Below are positions 24,301 to 37,619 of a stretch of DNA of 64,000 bases, piece after piece (the stretch's first letter is position 1; every line of letters starts with the position of its first letter). The position numbers were made by a program, and so were the translations under genes. Source of the DNA: Neurospora tetraspora (Eukaryota; Ascomycota; Sordariomycetes; Sordariales; Sordariaceae); NCBI RefSeq assembly GCF_033439725.1, contig NW_026944384.1, forward strand, positions 1,922,001-1,986,000, given 5' to 3'. The notes below the pieces were generated by a model. That model ran no database searches and had not been told where the DNA came from. It saw nothing but the letters and a program-made list of their open reading frames with translations.

Positions 24301-27300
24301 GGTCAATCGACTTTTTGCGCAGCCGTCGCTAGCCCGGAACCAGAAGGGTTTAGTGCTCAGAGATCCTTTGGGAGCATCAGTAGAGCAGAGCCATTTCTGG
24401 ATGGCGAGCTTCAGCCTGGGATAGCTTGGCGAGCCTCAGTTCCGGTGATGGTAGGCCAGGCCCTTCAGCCAATAAACTCGTCACACGAGCACTTGTGTCC
24501 TTTCACTGGTGCAGGGTGCGAGGTCGCATCTCCGATGTGATGGAGACGGCCGAGGCGTGGTGACGATGGGCAAGATGATGCGTCAATATGTGTCAATATC
24601 ATCTCTTGAAGCGAGAACGGGACGGATTCCAGAAACACCGAGGTTATCCTGAAGGACACCTTGGACTTTCGATGAAACGACAACCCATCTTGGCGCCCCG
24701 CGTGATATTCCACGACGGCTTGTGATATTGTTTCCCGTGGGTTTACATCGAACACGCCATGTGTATCATCAGCACAGACGGGTTCGTCGTGATGTTACGG
24801 AGCCGCTTCCGTTCAGAGGGTTTTTAGGCTATCGGTTCCTGGCAAGGGCTGGGCTGCTTCCAGAGCTGGGCCTCCCGGCGTCCATTTCCCTGGCGTTTCC
24901 ATGGCTTCCACTGGCCAGACGAGGCCGAAGCCAGGAACCAACGCCTTGGGAAGCTCCCTTTACTTCCAGCTGTCATGGTGGCCCCTGTCAGTGATTTAAT
25001 GACCTCTTGCGCAAGCACTGTAGCATACTGTCTCACCTGTGCAGTATCAGGGGCAATGGACTGAAGATATTGAAGTGCCAAACAGAGTTGATGAAGAATC
25101 AGAAACCACGAGGAATTGAGACAGAAAGAATTCTTCCATCAAGGTTACAGACGTTGAGATTAGGTGTGCAACCGCCAAATTTAGCGAGCCGGCCTTTCTA
25201 CTGTTTATATGAACCGCGATGGTCCGTGAGCTGCTGCCCAGGGAACGGGGGGAGGCGGAGAGGGAGAGGGGAACCCCAAAAATTGTGTGGTACACTGCAC
25301 AGGGGCACCTCCTGCAACTTTTTTTTCTCACCTCGACGGGACCTTCACCTTCCCATCCACCTGTCATCGGATGTCGGTCGCGCTTGTGTCCTCGGTTGAG
25401 ACCTCTTTCGGCGCACATGCCCTCATGGGAAGCCGTGATGATGGCCAATTTCTGGCCTTCTCGCGCGCCTGGCGCTTCCCTCCGCCAGCGAGATTGACCT
25501 CATTGAGGTGAAGTGCCTGGCTGGGGGGTCCGGTGGCCACGGGGCAACCACGATCTCTCTGGAGGTTAGCGCACCACAGAGTGCACCTCCTGGGTCTCCC
25601 CCCTCCTACACCACAAGAGAAATCATGGCACCCTTGATATGATCTTTCCTCGTACTGTCGGGTACTGTACAAGCAGTTCGGTACCTCACCCTCCCACTCT
25701 CCCACCTTGCCCTTCAAGCCTCTAGGCTCGATTAGGGTAGAAAGTACTTAACCAGCCCATCCAGTGCTTCCACTCACTCTGACCAGGGCCTTGCCTCCAA
25801 AGAGACGACGAGTGGAAAGTGGTTCTTGCTCGGTTTCTCCTGGGGACCTTGTCACAGTCTCGTTAAGTACCTTGTATCGATTCAGTTTTTGTTCTTTGCG
25901 ACCGGGTGCGCATTGTTCTTTTCGCCCTTCGAGGTCGCAGCCGAGTTGTGCTCCTCTGGTTTCATTCTCCATCCCGTCGTCCATCTCGACCGGACTCTGG
26001 ACTCTCACACGCCGACGTTGAAGTGGACTAGACGTTGCGCCTTGTCTGTGTTCCGACTACTGCCCGTTACATCCCGTCGTCCCTCCTTGTGTTCGGGTAG
26101 TGCTGTGTCGGTGCGCATCTGTCAAAGGCTTCACACATTGCGCTTTGCCTCACAGCCTAGAGGTAGTCTTGTCAGACCTTCGGTTCCCGTACATTCGCTT
26201 CTTAGGTTGCCTGGGCTGTGTCTTGGTCATCGACCTGTCTCGGTCTTGCTGCCGAATCGCCACTCCTTTACGCCATAGACGCTTGGCCTTGAAACGGTGC
26301 TGGATTTTCAATTTTTCATCAAGGACTACTTTGGAAAACACCAAGTCGGCTTCGCTCGCTTTCTCGTTGAAGAAAGTCCTGTTTTTGCTCCGATCTGCGT
26401 CCGGTATGTACCCGTCACTCCACGTCTCGATGCCCGTTCTCTCCGCTTCTACCGGGCAGTTACGAGCTTCCACTACTTGGACTACTTAAATGTTGTGAAC
26501 CACGAGGCTCCGAAGCCCCTCTTTCTGTGCACCATATCGAGGGGTCAAGAACATCTAGAATCTCCATGTTATCATATTACCAGCAGTACCTTCCCTTAGT
26601 ACCCCGTGAAACGCTGACCAAAGGAAAGACTCTAGGCAGGACCGACTGGACACTGGATACTGGCTACAGCTTCCTCACCTCGACCGAAATTCGGGTTGTT
26701 TCACCTTCATTCTTGACTTCAAGTTGTCCTTGTTCAGCTGAGCAAACAAGTGCACTCCTTCCTCGAGTTTGGACGATTGCCATTTCCCCCCGATAGCGGA
26801 TCACCTTGACGTCCCCGCCATCAACTCCATTCGTTCTTGCCAGTCGCCCCAGGTGGAAGTCGAAAACGACCCGCTCACTTATCTCATCTCATTTACACAC
26901 CGATTTGCGGGCTCCACTCGTTCAAAGAAGCCCGGAAAGTGCAAACGATTCGGACGGCGGAAACAGAGGAAGTCGATACCCACGAGACTGGGTTTTCCTG
27001 TGGGTGCCAAATATAATCCACGTTCTACCCTTGACTACTCCAGAAATCCCCGATTTCCAAATTACCCACCCACCAGACCAAGAGTCTCGACCCAGGGGCA
27101 GTTCAGCCAGTCATAACAGTCTTCAGTCACCCTCGTCATTAACTGCTCAGCACTGACTGCCGTGCTCTTCTGTCGATCTGGTCGATCTACACGATTGGAT
27201 TACCTTTCTTGGTCCTTCAGAGATCAAATATATACCTTCTGCTCGGATTATTCGGGCTTTGTAAGTCAACTCTCTTCAAGGTCCGAGATCTTTTTTTTTC

Positions 27301-27932
27301 CACCGGACCCTCGTTGCTTGGAGGCACTTGCGTTCTTGTCCCCGAGTCAGAGACATGTTGCTTGGTTACAAGTTTCTTTCTCGACTGGCATCATACAATA
27401 TGTAGCCGCAAGAGGGTGTCTTCTCAAGAAAATTCAAGTTTCCAAACTAACAAATCAGCCACAGACCACACCGGAAATTTTCACGTGAAGACGTTCAGTG
27501 GGCAGATTTTGAGCCCCCTTTCTCCTTGAAACTGCAACGGTAGTTCGTATCTTTGACAGAGACGACATCTCGCCTCGCCTTGTGTGGGGGTATCTGTTTT
27601 TCCAGGTATGATTTTTCGCGAAGCCCGGTCATTAATCCTTCATGCACCCCCTGGCAACGTGACATAGACCGGAGCAGCCACCCTGATCGAGAGCTGCTGA
27701 CCCGTGAAGCGTCTCTCTAGAGCTGGCCCTTTCACATTCATTGGATTCCGTTTTTGTCTCCACGAGGCAACAAACACTCTGGACAATCATTATCGCGGGA
27801 CCTGAAAGACGACAAACGACTCTGCCGACGACGACTGCAAGTAGACGGTGGGATGGCGATGCTCTGAGTTCTGGTTGTTGCTTGCACGAGACTGCAGCTC
27901 TTCAACACTGAGGATATTACAAGCAGTTCACC
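21307..27932. other. 6.6-kb tract without a supported gene
   Basis: No coding region I can support on either strand. Frames are short, mutually overlapping and without domains. The last 2 kb (about 25.8-27.9 kb) is rich in plus-strand T/C and in short plus-strand frames, so it could be a long leader or promoter of the ApsA-like gene. A lncRNA cannot be excluded. Confidence 0.5.
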
Positions 27933-30900
27933 ATGGGCGCCTGGGAAACTGAGGATGAGGGGACCGACCCGGTGGTGTCGTTGCCGATCCGCAACCCTTC
28001 GATACGCAACCGTTCTCGAAATCAATCCCGAGCTTCGCGCAAATCCAGACGGTCCACCACACCAACGAATAGGTCGGGGAGCTCCTCCCCGCCACCTTTG
28101 CCCGTCGATTGGAGCGACAAGGGATCCAAAAGAGCATCCAAAAATATTAGCATAGACGACAACATCGGCATTCTTGACCCACTTGACCCACGAAGATTTA
28201 CCCCTACGCTTCACGCCAGTCTAGTCTCGGAGATATTGTCTTTGAGACGTGATCAGGAGGAGAATCTTAAAATCATCGAGGGCCTGGAGACGTCGCTGCA
28301 AACAACCCGAGAAGAGTCCGAGTCCTTGCAAACGACGCTTTTGAATACTACCAAGGAAAGCCGGTCATTGAAACGCCAACTAGCACTTTTGGAAGGCGGG
28401 ACCTCTTCTGCATTAGATCAACTGGCCAAAGAGCGCGATGAGGCTGTGGAATCTGCGAACGACACCAAGAAGAGGCTAGAGACCACCCAGAAGAAACTGC
28501 GAAACCAGGAGGAGGATATCGAGCGTGTCCATCAGCAATGGACAAAAGAAAAGGATGGGTGGGAGGAGGAGAAGCGGAAGCTTGAGGTCCGTATTCACGT
28601 CGCGGAAAGCCGCCTGAAGGTGGTCCTTGATGAGGTGACTGCGTTCCAAGCTGCGCAGACAACCGCTAGCCTTGATCGCCCTAAGAGTGCGGCGGGCAGC
28701 GAAACCGGACAAGAAAACGATGGCGCAAGCGTTCGAACTCTCAGCTTGACCAACAGCATCCGGTTCTCTACTGTCAGCGCAATGATGAAGCCGAATGGCA
28801 ATACCTTGGCAGACGAGCTTGGTTTCGATGGAGACTTCGAGGATGAAAGCGACTACGGAGGCCGTCAGAGTGTCTTGTCTAACCGTGGACACATGCGGAC
28901 CACGAGCCGTGACAGTGCGTTCGTGCGGTTTTCAAGCCGTGAGAGCGCCCACATGCGAAATGGAAGCCGCGATACCCTTTTCTCCATCAAGACACACCGA
29001 CGACACCAAAGCACCGAAAGCCTTCTCAGATCTGCTAGCATTAATCGTGGAAAGCTGTCTCTGAACCAGTCCACCCTCGATAGACTGGAAGGCGCCGTGA
29101 TCAAGGAGGATGAGGAGTTGCAGCCGCAAACACCGAAGCCAACTTACGTCGATACTGGAATCCAATACTCGCCGCCTCCTTCTCCCAAGATTGCACAAAT
29201 CGAACCTTCGACTCCTCAACCGGCCCTAACCCTTTCTCACCAACTATACGAGAGGCCATCTGATGTTGATAGCCCACCTCGTACCGACACTGAATCTGAG
29301 CCAAACCGAAGAAGAAAGAGAGTTCACCTTGGGGGTCCGTTGTCAATCAAGCCACCCAACACACAAAACTTGATGGTGAACGGAACGACGCAAACCATGG
29401 CAGAGCCGCTTAGCCCGCCTCGAACACCCAAGTTGCCAGTCCAGGAATCACTGCCCACACCCCAAGCGACGCCATCTACTATGGTAACTTCCTCCACGCA
29501 AACCGATATTCCATCTCTTCAGCTGCAGCCACCCGGTGTTGAGTCTCCCTCATACACTATCCCCAGTATCAGCATTATCCCTCCCTCAAGCCGACCTGCG
29601 TCACCATGCGAGCCACTCCTGCCGCCCTTATCTAAGGACTTCGGCTGTCAGGTCTCCATGCCTGCTCGTGTGTCTATGCAGTCGACTGCAGTGCAAACGG
29701 ATGAGATTCGGGTTGACTTGCGGCTGGCTAAGCTCCCCGCCCACTTGCATCCCTCCGCCCTCATCTCTAGACCTGTTTCACCAGCCGTTTCGTCCGTTGA
29801 TCACCACACCGAGGAACCTAGACAGTTCACACCAGTACCAGGAAACCTGCCACCTCGGAACCCAAGGCGACTGACCAACAAGCCCAGTGTGTCCGAGATC
29901 CCATCCTCGCCGCCTATCGCAGCATCCCCGGTTTTGGAAGATATGCATGACACCTATCCTGGGAACAATGATGATGGGCCGCTGTCTCATTATGACGCTC
30001 CTATGCGAAGACCGAAACGGATTAGCAGCTTGTTTGCCGGTTTCAATGGACATAGCTCGGACGAGGAAGATTTCATGAATCCGGCGGATCAGAGCGATTC
30101 GGAATATTGCACAGCTTTATCTGCTCCAAAGCCCATGACCAATTCTAGCTTTGGCAAGCGTAGCTCTGGAAGCACTGCACAAATGAGCTCACCAGAGCAG
30201 ACCTTCTCCCAAAGGACCGCTGGAGTACGTAACACTCTTCGCGGACTTGAAGAGGAGGAGAATGACACTCCAGATGTCTTTGACTCTGTCAGCATTTTCC
30301 ATCAGCGCGATAGCCGCGATTTGAGCCTGGTTCGAACTGCTTCCAGGCGCTCAGGACGATCAACCGCTTCCAAGGCAAATGGCATGCGCAGGGCTGCTCT
30401 GATACAGAGCGGCATCGTATCCCACCGTGACTCCTTGGCAAGAACCCCAAGCTTTACTACGGACGCTGCGGAACCGCCATTCCCTATTCCAAAACGTGCT
30501 AGTTCGAGGAAGCCTGTTAATACCAGTAGCCCGAGCGAGGGCCGCGGCGTAACTCCTATGAGAAGTAACGAGGGGGGAATTCACAGGCGAGGTTCAAGTC
30601 GTGGTCCTTATCGGGCAAACAGCATCCGAAAAGCCCGTCCGCCATCGGCAATCTCGCGTAAGAGAAGCCAGCGGCGCACAAGCCGGTCTCCTCCACCCTT
30701 CATGCCCCCAACTCAAGCACCTGACAGCCCTGATTTACCTCCTCTGCCGCGCAACTCTATCAGCAACCCCAAGAAGACAGATCGGTCGCAACGGTCGACA
30801 ACGATGGCGAACATAGACGATCTGCCAGGTCGGCCTGCGAGTACAAGCTCGAATCAGTCGACGAGTGTGGTTGATGCTATTGCCAAGACGATGGTTGGAG

Positions 30901-32229
30901 AATGGATGTTCAAATATGTCAGAAGACGGAAGTCGTTTGGCATGACGGACAGGAATGGCGATGACAGCAGCAACGACCGTCACAAGCGATGGGTCTGGAT
31001 AGCCCCCTATGAGCGCGCGATCCTCTGGAGTAGCAAACAACCTTCATCTGGGAGCGCGCTGTTGGGCAAATCGGGACGCAAATGTAGGTTTCCTTTACAC
31101 ATGCTTTGAACTGACATATGCTAACTTCACTGTGTTTCTAGTGGTCATCCAGTCTGTTCTTGACGTGAAGGACGAGAACCCAGCCCCCAAGGGATCGGGT
31201 CCGCTTTTCGACAGATCAATCCTGATTTTGACGCCACAAAGAGCACTGAAATTCACGGCAGTCAATGCTGAACGACACTATCTCTGGTTGACGGCGTTAT
31301 CGTTCTTGGCTCATTCGAACCAAGCCATTCCCGAGAACCTCGCGGTCCCAGACCCGGACCCGCAGCCTGAGGTGTTCGAGCTGCCTAAGCCCAAGCCGGC
31401 GGCCGTACCGCCACCAGTACAGGTGCCCACATCCGTACCGGTTCCTAAGCCCAAGGCGCGAAGACCTATTCGTGATTCTATTCGGTTGACAAAGGCGAAA
31501 GCAGCCCTTATCCAAACGGAACATGACAGAAGCTTCCCACTACAAATGGATGAAGACAGTGCCGTGCCCCCAAGCATCCCGACCTTCCGACCTACACTAG
31601 CCGAGTCTTGCAACTTTAACCCGGTGGTAATGCACAGTCGTGAAGAGTCGTATGATTCCACCATACCCCCTGCCATTCCTCGCTTCAACGAACGGAACCT
31701 GCACCACGCTGCGCTGCACAATCGCAAGCGTAGTAGCACTGGTGGCTATCTTCCACCGCCGATCTCATATCGAGGATTCTCCGGACCGATGGATGGTGGA
31801 AGCTCCCATGCGCCGTCTGATAGTACAGCCGGCATGAGTGTTGCCGGCTCGTCCGACATCTTCAGCAATGCTGGAGCACCGAGCGTTATGGGATCTAGCA
31901 TCCTGGGCTCAAGTGGCATGACATGGGGAACCGGGTCTGTCTCCCGTGTGTCGGAGGCGTCGAGTCGACCTAGTGCTCCCAACTTCTTTGACGCGATTGG
32001 AACTGTGCGTATGGAAGCATTCATACAGCCAATGGCCTTCACCAAATACGATGACGACCAAGAGAGCTATCGTTACATGGCCCGCCGCCGAAGCAAGGAG
32101 TTCCGAAGGAGACACAGCCGAAGCTGGCAAAGGGACAGCATTCTGAGTGGAAACACTCGGATCACTCTCGGAAGCGATCCCATTGAGGACTATGGGTACG
32201 ACAGAGACGACCCGTTCAAGGGGTTTTAA
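27933..32229 (+). CDS. apsA: ApsA/Num1-like cortical nuclear-migration protein with PH domain
   Basis: Two exons, 27933-31083 and 31142-32229 (58-bp intron, donor GTAGGT, acceptor TTTCTAG), give 1412 residues. A basic Ser/Arg-rich N-terminus precedes a coiled coil at roughly 100-235. A long disordered Ser/Pro-rich middle follows, with short Ser-Arg-Asp/Glu repeats near 310-360 and recurring aromatic/TQTD-type patches. A PH domain lies at about 987-1110 (MVGEWMFKYVRRR to ERHYLWLTALSFLAH), and the intron splits it. This layout matches Aspergillus ApsA and yeast Num1, in which the PH domain binds phosphoinositide at the plasma membrane and the coiled coil recruits dynein/dynactin or mitochondria to position nuclei. 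The ATG sits in a good context (CACCATGG). The tail after the PH domain is long and disordered, ending DPFKGF. Confidence 0.9.
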
Positions 32230-33384
32230 GAAGGTTATTTAAAGCATGGTGTTGGAGTTTTATACTCGTTGCCTTTTTTGTGCAACCCATTGCTGGCGCT
32301 CATTTATTTCCTTATGTTTATTTTTGTTAAGAGTTCGGAGATGCGGAAAAGTTGACGGCGGACACTTTGTGAGCAGGATAAGACTTTGATTTCTTAAACC
32401 ATTAACCACCTACAACACCAGGCAGTGGCAAGATTCAAAACGTTAAGAGGACGCAAAGATTTACGGACATTGGAGTCCAACATAACCATAACTTCTAAAA
32501 AGGAGTCCCTCGAAAAGGAGGAGGCTGTGGAAGGCAACGGCACAAACACTTACTCCGAATCCTCACATACTCACCACACACCAACCTCATATCTCGTTTA
32601 TTTTCCTTCTAATTTCATTTCTCATGCATCCACTTGGAGGTTGTTTCTTTATATTATCAAGGCATGTGTATACAACTGTACCTATGTAGTCAACGGCGAC
32701 GGCGAACATGAAGTTTACAAGCTCATTTGGAGCATTCAAACTCAAACAAGTTTAGGGGGAAATCACCAGCAACCCCGATTCAGGAGGAGGATGGATCCGA
32801 TCTTAGGATCATAGCCACGATGCGTCCGTTTGTGGACGTTTCAAGGGCAACAGCAAGATAGAAATAGATTACTGTACAAGTTCATTACTTGATCAACTTG
32901 CCTTCTCAAATATCCAAGTGACAAGATGTGTTGAAGAGGGCCATCTCGTCTTGTTTCGAGACCGAGGGTTGAAGTCCTAGAGTGTAAAAGTCATGCGCCA
33001 CACGGGGCATTCAGACAAAGTGTTCCTGTAAGTCCCGGGTATCACCAGCCACGTCATGGCGGGGCCTTTGACGCTGCATTCAGGGGGCAGTGTTGTTTAG
33101 GGGCGCATGGGGCGGTTTTGGGTCCCGCAACTCCTGGCCTGGACCCCTGAAAAACGTCCCGCCTGGGCCGCTTAACACTAACCTGGAACCGCATGGCAAT
33201 CCACCAACATTGGCGAAGTCATCACCAACCTGAACACTCCAAAGTTCCAACTCCCGCTCGCTCTTAGAACAGCCAACTTAATATGATCACCAACTCCGCT
33301 TTTGCTTGACCTCTATTGATTCTACTCTTCTTCTTTACGTTTTCTTCCCCATCCAAGCTTCCCTCGGAACTTATCTAATTGACC
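32230..33384. other. intergenic, ApsA-like 3' flank and auxilin promoter
   Basis: Both flanking genes read rightwards. There is no domain-bearing frame; a 129-codon frame at 32425-32814 is not supported. The stretch 33240-33384 is CT-rich and probably contains the auxilin transcription start. Confidence 0.55.
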
Positions 33385-36300
33385 ATGGACGACCTCTCCG
33401 GCCTCGACTGGTCCGCGTCCAGCAACAGCAACAGCTCCAAGCCGAATCCCCCCAAGACCACGACGACTCCCGCCTTCACCAGCTTTCCCGCGATCCGCCC
33501 GACACCGTCCCCGTTCGCATCCGGCCTTAGCACGCCCGTGTTATCGACTCAGGGCGCCGGCGCGATCGCTCCCAAGTCCAACAACAACCCGTTCTCGAAA
33601 CCGGCGCAAGACAGCTTCAGCAACCTCGGCAGCCTCGTCAACTTCGGCTCATCCTCCGCCCAGAGCACCGCGAAGCTAAGCCTGAAAGAGCAACAAGAGC
33701 GACTGGAGGCCGAACGGCGCAGGAAAGAGGAGGAACGACGACAACAGCTTCAAGCACAATATGGAGGGCTCGATGCGCTGGGACAGCTGGGCAGTGGTGG
33801 GAGCAACAGCAGGACGACGTCACCTGCGTTTGGTCTTGGGGGGCCTACGTCGATCCCGTCCCCGGCGATCTCGAGGGTCGCGAGCCCGTTGAACCCGACG
33901 ACGCTGAACCAGTTGAACATGACAGCGAAGAAGCCGAGCGATTCGGATGACGATCTGTTTGCGGCGTTCAAGGCGGAGACCAAGGTCGATAATGCGAGCC
34001 ATTACCCCCCGCCGACGGTGTCGAGTCCTCCACCGGTGACGGGCCTGACGGCGAGTGCGCAGCCGAGGTTGGATCTTTCGGATCCATCGGCTTGGGGGGC
34101 GGCGAAACCGAGTACACCTGTGCCTGTGCCTGTGCCTGCACCTGCACCTGCTCCGGCGCCGGTTAGTACGACGAACACGGCGTTTGCGGGGCTCGATGAT
34201 GACGATCCGTTCGGTCTTGGGGAATTTAGTGCGGCAAAGACGAGTGCGCCCCCGCCGGCGCAGTCCGCCCCGGCTTTCGACGACGAGGATGATCTACTAG
34301 GCGACCTAGCCAAACCCGTGGACCAGGTAAAGAAGCAACAGCAACAGTTACAACAGCAACAATTACAACAGCAGCAGCAAAGACAGCCACAGCCACAAGC
34401 GGCCAGACCATCATTCTCCCAAACGCGAGAGCCAGGCAAGCCCATTGAAGACGACGAGGACTCGTCTTCCTCCGATGATGAACCCGAGCGGCCATCCGAC
34501 GACCCCTTCGACAGGGCAGTAGCCCAACTAGTCGACTACGGATTTACCCCCGAAAACGCCAGGAGGGGCCTAACGGAGAGCGGCGCCGGTCTAAACGTTC
34601 AGGCGGCGGTCAACTGGTTGCTTGACGACGCACATAGGCAGGCGAAGGAGGAGGCTAGGGCTAAGAATGGTGGCGGCGGACAACAGCACACCGGACGAAG
34701 CGAGGAACGAGGAGCAAGCCAGTCTCGCGCTGGACGTGGTGGGCAGGGAGGGCCTTCGTGGATGAGGGAGGAACAAGAGCAGCAGGCTGAGAGGTCTAGG
34801 AGTAGGGATAACCGGTCGCCGGCTTCTCTAGCTGAGGTGGACTTTGCCAAGACTGCGGCAGCCGTGGGCACGAGTTTGTTCAAGACGGCGAACAGTTTGT
34901 GGAAGACGGGGCAGAAGAAGGTGCAAGAGGCTGTGAAGGAGTTCCAGCATGAGGGAGGCGATCCGAACCAGCCCAAGTGGATGAGGGAAGCTGCTGAGTA
35001 TGAGCAAGGGGGTAGGAGGGCGCAGGCGCCGAATGTTACGGATGAGGCCATGATGTTGGAGGGAGGTGGCCGGCCGGCACGGAGGCCGGAGTCTACGAGA
35101 GAACAACGCCCGGCGGAACCCCGGACTGCTAGTAATGGCCCGCAACGGCATGCTTCTCCCGTGCCCCGGTGGCAGCAACAGGCGCCGCCTCCGGCTTCGC
35201 TTGATCCACGGTCGAGGCTCAGCAAGCAGGCTATTGAGGAGCAGAGCTCCCAGGCTTATGTCAGTCCTGCGCGCAGAAAGAAGGCCACTCCGCAACCGCA
35301 ACCGGAAGCTCCTCCGCCAGCACAATTCGAGGATGAGGATCTTCTATTCGGCTCTTCAGGCCCGTCCAAGTCCCAAACCACCACCACCACCACACTTCCT
35401 TCCCGACCCGTCGCCAAATCAACCGCACCACCTCCCCCAGCTCCCCGACGCTCTCCCGCTCCTATACAACCCAAACCCGCCGCTCCTCCGCGCCAGATCC
35501 CCCCTATCTCCGCCATCGCCCTCCAATCCTCCACCAAGCACCGTCTCGAAGGCACCGCCCACTTCAAGCGGGGCGACTACGCCGCGGCACACACCTCCTA
35601 CGGCGCCTCCCTCTCCGCCATCCCGTCCATGCACCCGCTCGCCATCCTCCTGCTCTGCAACCGCGCCCTCACCGCGCTCAAAGTCGGCGAACCCCGCCAA
35701 GCCGTCCAGGACGCCGACGCCGCCATGGCGCTCATCGGTCCCTCAAAGGGGGAAGGCGAGTCCGTCGAGGTGCAGACGTCCGAACATGGTCCACAAGAGA
35801 AGCGGGACATGCGCGACCTCTACGGTAAAGCCCTCACCCGCAAGGCCGAAGCGCTGGAGCAGATGGAGAAGTGGGCGGACGCGGAAAAAGTGTGGCAGAG
35901 TGCTGTCGAAGCTGGGTTGGGAGGACAGACGGCGGCGGCGGGGAGACAGAGGTGTCAGAAGGCTTTGGCTCCTAAGCCTGCTGCTGCTGTCTCTGCCCCC
36001 GCAGTTAAGAAGCCTTCTTCTGCCCCAGCTCGCCCCCGACCAACGCCCGCCTCCGCGGCGGCAAGTACGAGTCAAAAATCCTCAGAAGCAGTCCAACGTC
36101 TCCGTCTAGCCAACCAGGCCGCGGAAAAGGAAGGAAGCGAAAAGTTTGCTCTTGCCGACAAGGTGGATGCGAGGATCGCCAGCTGGCGCGACGGCAAGAA
36201 GGATAACTTGCGAGCGCTGCTGGCTAGTTTGGATAATGTGCTGTGGGAGGGGAGCGGGTGGAAGAAGGTCGGGTTGCATGAGTTGGTGGTGGCGAATAAG

Positions 36301-36527
36301 GTTAAAATTGTTTACATGAAGGCTATTGCGAAGTGTCATCCTGATAAGGTACGTTACCTCTCTGTGGTGTGGATTACGATGGAACTGGGGATAAGGATGG
36401 TTGCTAATGTGATTTTACTAAACAGATTCCGACGGATGCGTCGACCGAGGTTAGGATGATTGCTGGAACGGTGTTTGCTACGCTTAATGAGGCTTGGGAT
36501 AAGTTTAAGAAGGAGAATAATATGTGA
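33385..36527 (+). CDS. auxilin-like J-domain protein (UBA-TPR-J)
   Basis: Two exons, 33385-36348 and 36426-36527 (donor GTACGT, acceptor CAG), give 1021 residues. In order: a disordered Ser/Pro-rich N-terminus with NPF/DPF motifs that bind clathrin adaptors in this family, a short charged coiled coil near 94-120, Pro/Val and Gln-rich simple repeats (about 244-260 and 315-335), a UBA domain near 373-418, a TPR-like region near 711-790, and a C-terminal J domain whose HPDK sits at 985-988, at the end of exon 1. This order matches yeast Swa2, the auxilin that recruits Hsc70 to strip clathrin from vesicles. The start is the ATG in ACCATGG (MDDLSGLDW). The 34-codon last exon is needed to complete the J domain. 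Confidence 0.9.
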
Positions 36528-36981
36528 GGCGGCATGGTAATGAGTTGATGAGAAAGGGAAGGAGGATAGGAGTTGGAAGCATATATAAGCGTTTGATGCT
36601 CAGAGCTGCTTATCGAGTTATGGAAGCTATATCAGAAGGAAAGGGGCGAGCTACAAAGAACCCGGAGAGTTAATAGAGCTAAAGCTGCGTATGCGCTTCA
36701 GAGACGGCTGTTCACCTCAAACGGGGAAGGCAAGCAGTGATTATGAATGGGAAGCTCTGTGGTGGAAGAAGAAAGTTCATCATTATTATCCTCAGGAAAA
36801 CACCATTGCCATGCCATGCTAATAAAAGGTATACCGCAAACCACCCTCTTGCTCAAAGTGCTTTGTCACTCTGAGGCTCTTCACCAATTCTTCACCATCA
36901 TCCTCTCCTTCTCGTTTCCCCTTAACCAATTCTTCATCCTCCCTCACTCTCCACCCTCTTCTCTTCCCACGTGCCCCATGC
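36528..36981. other. convergent 3' flanks of auxilin and ubc7
   Basis: 454 bp between two convergent genes. I see no gene. The right part is CT-rich (about 36900-36975). Confidence 0.7.
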
Positions 36982-37619
36982 CTAAAGCCCCAAACTAGCC
37001 CTCACACTCACCTTCACCCTCGTCTCGTATTCGCTCCTCCTCTCCCTCCACATCTTGGCCGCCTCCACGTTCGCCGGACTCTCGTCATTAGGCTCCGCCA
37101 ACATGCTCATAACCGACAACAAGATCTTCTCGACGGACTGGATAGGTGACCATCTCTCCGAGGCAGTCTCGTAGTGGTTCGGGTCGTCGCCAGGTGGGTG
37201 GAGGATCGAGATGCAGACTAGACCTGAGGGGTAGACTGTTTTTGTTTGTTTGTTAGCACCAGTCCTGATTCCTGAGAGGGTGAGGGGGACAGAGGGAGAG
37301 AAGCTAGAAAAGGAAGTAAAGAAGGAAAAGGAGGGAAAGTGGTGGAAGGAGGAGAAGCACAAGCATACATACCATTAGGATGAAATACATCCCCCAAGAA
37401 CTTCATGCTCGGCGGCATGTGCGGGTAATCATTCGGGAACTTGAGTTCTGCGGGAAACACGCCGCCCTCGAAGGGGGTGCCCTCGGGCCCTTGGATCAGG
37501 CATTCCCAGTGCAGCAGGTCGTCTTCGGAGATGGGGCCCGCGGTGATGCCTTCCGGCGGGTTGTTGGTTAGGGAGCGGTATTCTTGGAGGAGACGGCGTT
37601 GGGCTACGTTGAGGGACAT
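36982..37619 (-). CDS. ubc7: ubiquitin-conjugating enzyme E2, Ubc7 type
   Basis: Exons 37373-37619 and 36982-37235 (intron 137 bp, donor GTATGT, acceptor AACAG) give 166 residues, the usual size for Ubc7. The E2 core is complete: [37 protein letters not shown] with catalytic Cys90, then the acidic loop insertion [19 protein letters not shown] characteristic of the Ubc7/UBE2G class, and [18 protein letters not shown]. In yeast Ubc7 works with Cue1 and the E3s Hrd1 and Doa10 at the ER membrane in ER-associated degradation, building Lys48 chains. The intron falls between HPN and YPSG. The gene converges with auxilin and diverges from the Mmc1-like gene (670 bp). Confidence 0.95.

Noticed and set aside
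35066-36109. 347-codon plus-strand frame
   Set aside because: Out-of-phase reading of the auxilin exon, made almost entirely of Arg/Pro/Ser.
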